Shown: positions 5,153 to 6,543 of the stretch, piece by piece
Layout: each line of letters starts with the position of its first letter
How positions within the stretch are numbered: the first letter of the stretch is position 1
NCBI GenBank assembly: GCA_934717675.1
Contig: CAKUYZ010000095.1
Span: 1 to 6,543 of the forward strand
Origin: an uncultured Bacteroidales bacterium
GTDB taxonomy: Bacteria > Bacteroidota > Bacteroidia > Bacteroidales > Marinilabiliaceae
DNA: 6,543 bases
Reading direction: 5' to 3'
Made by a program: the position numbers and the translations under genes
The notes under the pieces: generated by a model
Database searches by the model: none
Told to the model about the DNA's origin: nothing
Seen by the model: the letters and a program-made list of their open reading frames with translations, nothing else

Positions 5153-5722
5153 ATGAAGAAAATTTTCTTGGCAGCATTGGCCGCTGTGGCTATGCTGGGC
5201 GTGAATGAGGCGCAAGCCCAGAGCCAGTTCCGCAAAGGGGACAAGGCCATCAACATTGATTTCGCCCTCGGTTCTGAGGGATGGGGAGACGGCTCGGCCA
5301 CGGCTGGCTTCAGCTTCATGGGTGAGTACGGCTTCATGAACGTGATCAACGAGAAGGGTACCATTTCGGCTGGCCTGCTCTTGGGTGCTGGGTTCGGCGG
5401 CGATGATTACTATGATTTCAGCCGTATCCGCATCGGTACGCGCGGGGCTCTTCACTACTCGTTCATCCCAAAGTTGGACACTTATGGTGGCCTCAACTTC
5501 CTTTTCGTTGATATCGAGAAAGTCAAGGTCGAGTATGACGATTTTGACATTGAGACGGAAAAGAGGATTAAGAGGGAGAGCAAGGAGACTGACTGCAAGT
5601 TCGTGGCCCCGGCTCTTGTGGCTGGTTGCCGCTATATGTTCAATGAGCATCTTGGCGCTAATGTCGAGCTCTCTTGGGATCGTTTCCAGCATGTTGGCGT
5701 AGGTCTCACCTACAAGCTCTAG
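5153..5722 (+). CDS. Secreted outer-membrane beta-barrel-like protein
   Basis: This 189-residue protein begins with a clear Sec signal peptide: MKK, a hydrophobic core to about residue 17, and a signal peptidase I site after NEAQA, giving a mature protein starting QSQFRKGD. There is no lipobox cysteine. The mature part alternates hydrophobic and polar residues and is rich in Gly and aromatics, with barrel-strand-like stretches such as ISAGLLLGAGFGG (71-83), RGALHYSFIP (98-107) and DTYGGLNFLFVDI (109-121). It ends VGVGLTYKL, a hydrophobic C-terminal strand of the kind used in outer-membrane barrels. A highly charged segment at about 121-149 (many Asp, Glu, Lys, Arg) would be an extended surface loop. 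The size suits a small barrel of about eight strands, OmpX/OmpA-barrel-like. Two cysteines (148 and 159) flank one strand. It has its own candidate promoter and shares a terminator with the GH2 gene. Specific function is unknown. Confidence 0.85.
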   Translation: MKKIFLAALAAVAMLGVNEAQAQSQFRKGDKAINIDFALGSEGWGDGSATAGFSFMGEYGFMNVINEKGTISAGLLLGAGFGGDDYYDFSRIRIGTRGALHYSFIPKLDTYGGLNFLFVDIEKVKVEYDDFDIETEKRIKRESKETDCKFVAPALVAGCRYMFNEHLGANVELSWDRFQHVGVGLTYKL

Positions 5723-5737
5723 GCTGATTTCCTCGCA

Positions 5738-5782
5738 AAAAGTAAAGGCGCGCCCCGCATTGCGGGGCGCGCCTTTACTTTT
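5738..5782. terminator. Bidirectional terminator between convergent genes (21 bp perfect hairpin)
   Basis: Bases 5738-5758 pair perfectly with 5762-5782 around an ATT loop. The GC-rich top, containing GGCGCGCC in each arm, sits on an A/T base (AAAAGTAAA paired with TTTACTTTT) that provides a T-run in both directions. It lies 15 bp after the barrel protein stop (5722) and 13 bp before the GH2 stop (5796), so it serves both convergent transcripts. Confidence 0.93.
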
Positions 5783-5795
5783 GCGCTGTAAGCTG

Positions 5796-6543
5796 TTATC
5801 GTACGGATTTCAGCTTAATCTCTTTAGATATGTTCGTTCCGTCTACTGTGGCTCGCACGGTCACGTCTCCGGCCTTGCGTGAGGAGCGGACAATGGCCAC
5901 AAGTTTGCCTCCAAACAGCTCCATCTTGTTGCTCACGAAAGGCGTGAGCGACGTGGCGTCTCCATTGCAGGCGGCTTGGAAAGTGGCTGCGCCATCCACG
6001 TTTATTGTGACAGAGTTTGTCGCCGTGGGCACTGTGGTGCCGCGGCTGTCTGTGAGTTCTATGGTCACGAAAGCCATGTCGTCTCCGTTAGCCAAGATTG
6101 TGTCCTTATCTGCCAAGATAGAGAGGTTGGCTGGCTCGCCAGCTGTGCGAACTGTGTCTCTGCCAGTCTCGTTACCTTTGGCGTCATATGCCACAGCCAC
6201 AATTTCGCCAGGCTCGTATGTTACGTCATTCCACCGTAACCTGTAACGGTCCATTTTGTTGGCTTTGTCTTTCGTGCGTCGCCCTTGGCTCTTGCCGTTT
6301 ACAAAGAGCTCTGCCGTCGGGGCGTCTGTGTAGCAGAATATGGGTGTCTGCTGTCCCTCGCGGCCTGGCCATGTCCAGTGGGGAAGCAGGTGTGTGGTGT
6401 GTTGCTTTGTGTTCCAGACGCTGCGGTAGAGGTAATAACGATCCTTGGGCAGGCCTGCGAGGTCGCATATTCCGAAATAGCTGCTTCGGCTAGGCCAATA
6501 AGTGTCATATGGGGTTGGCTCGCCCAGATAGTCGAACCCGGTC
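5796..6543 (-). CDS. GH2 beta-galactosidase, C-terminal part with DUF4982 and Ig-like domains (5' end off window)
   Basis: On the minus strand the frame is open from the right edge to TAA at 5796-5798, giving 248 visible residues; the Met at 6254 is internal. The first 45 residues are the end of the GH2 TIM barrel (TGFDYLGEPTPYDTYW, SSYFGICDLAGLPKDRYYLY). HLLPHWTWPGREGQ (51-64) and TAELFVNGKSQGRR (76-89) are signatures of the DUF4982 beta-sandwich, which closes with RLRWNDVTYEPGEIVAVAYD. VRTAGEPANLSIL then leads to the final Ig-like domain with DDMAFVTIELTDSRG, NGDATSLTPF and AGDVTVRATVDG. Such enzymes of Bacteroidota are typically 800 or more residues, periplasmic or surface-exposed, and cleave beta-linked galactose or related sugars from plant or host glycans. 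The catalytic glutamates and any signal peptide lie beyond the edge, so activity and exact specificity cannot be judged. Its promoter and any polysaccharide-utilisation partners are also out of view. Confidence 0.93.
   Translation of the reverse strand, partial: TGFDYLGEPTPYDTYWPSRSSYFGICDLAGLPKDRYYLYRSVWNTKQHTTHLLPHWTWPGREGQQTPIFCYTDAPTAELFVNGKSQGRRTKDKANKMDRYRLRWNDVTYEPGEIVAVAYDAKGNETGRDTVRTAGEPANLSILADKDTILANGDDMAFVTIELTDSRGTTVPTATNSVTINVDGAATFQAACNGDATSLTPFVSNKMELFGGKLVAIVRSSRKAGDVTVRATVDGTNISKEIKLKSVR

Noticed and set aside
5738..5782. Long perfect inverted repeat considered as a mobile-element end or attachment site
   Set aside because: It has a three-base loop, T-runs both ways and sits exactly between two convergent stop codons, so a bidirectional terminator explains it fully.
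5830..6246. 138-codon plus-strand ORF opposite the GH2 gene
   Set aside because: The minus-strand frame has clear DUF4982 and Ig-like signatures running unbroken to the edge; the plus frame is Val/Ser/Pro low-complexity shadow.
1..6543. Search for CRISPR repeats, tRNA/rRNA genes, insertion sequences or defence and toxin-antitoxin modules
   Set aside because: No spaced direct repeats, cloverleaf-like segment, transposase motif or such gene pair was seen. RecQ can occur in defence contexts, but its neighbours here are ordinary.

Overview
The window looks like a chromosomal stretch of a Bacteroidota (Bacteroidales-type) bacterium of roughly balanced GC content. Four things support this. A DUF5606 protein, a family I know only from this phylum, is present. 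There is a stand-alone RRM RNA-binding protein of the kind common in Bacteroides and relatives. A GH2 beta-galactosidase with the DUF4982 plus Ig-like C-terminus typical of gut Bacteroidales is present. Finally, start sites lack clear Shine-Dalgarno sequences, and sequences resembling the phylum's TTTG / TAnnTTTG promoter occur upstream of several genes. I cannot name a genus.

Layout, left to right. (1) 1-671 (+) is the C-terminal part of a COG2509-type FAD-dependent dehydrogenase that runs off the left edge. (2) 687-2636 (+) is a complete RecQ-family helicase, 15 bp downstream and probably co-transcribed. (3) 2650-3651 (-) is a membrane-anchored family 2 glycosyltransferase, convergent with recQ and separated from it by only 13 bp with no visible terminator. 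(4) 3773-4192 (-) is the DUF5606 protein. A terminator-like hairpin and a good promoter for the glycosyltransferase are packed into the 121 bp between the two genes. (5) 4193-4645 is a 453 bp gene-free divergent region with several inverted repeats. (6) 4646-4924 (+) is a 92-residue RRM protein followed by a clear terminator. (7) 5153-5722 (+) is a small secreted outer-membrane beta-barrel-like protein with its own candidate promoter. (8) A 21 bp perfect hairpin at 5738-5782 serves as a shared terminator. (9) 5796-6543 (-) is the C-terminal part of a GH2 beta-galactosidase that runs off the right edge.

Apart from the probable FAD enzyme-recQ operon, the genes look like separate transcription units with unrelated jobs: redox metabolism, DNA repair, surface glycan synthesis, post-transcriptional regulation, envelope, and glycan breakdown. 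I see no mobile element, CRISPR array, tRNA/rRNA, defence island or toxin-antitoxin pair, and no convincing new multi-gene system. The parts most worth a second look are non-coding: the structured region upstream of DUF5606, the compact terminator/promoter before the glycosyltransferase, and the 3' region of the RRM gene.
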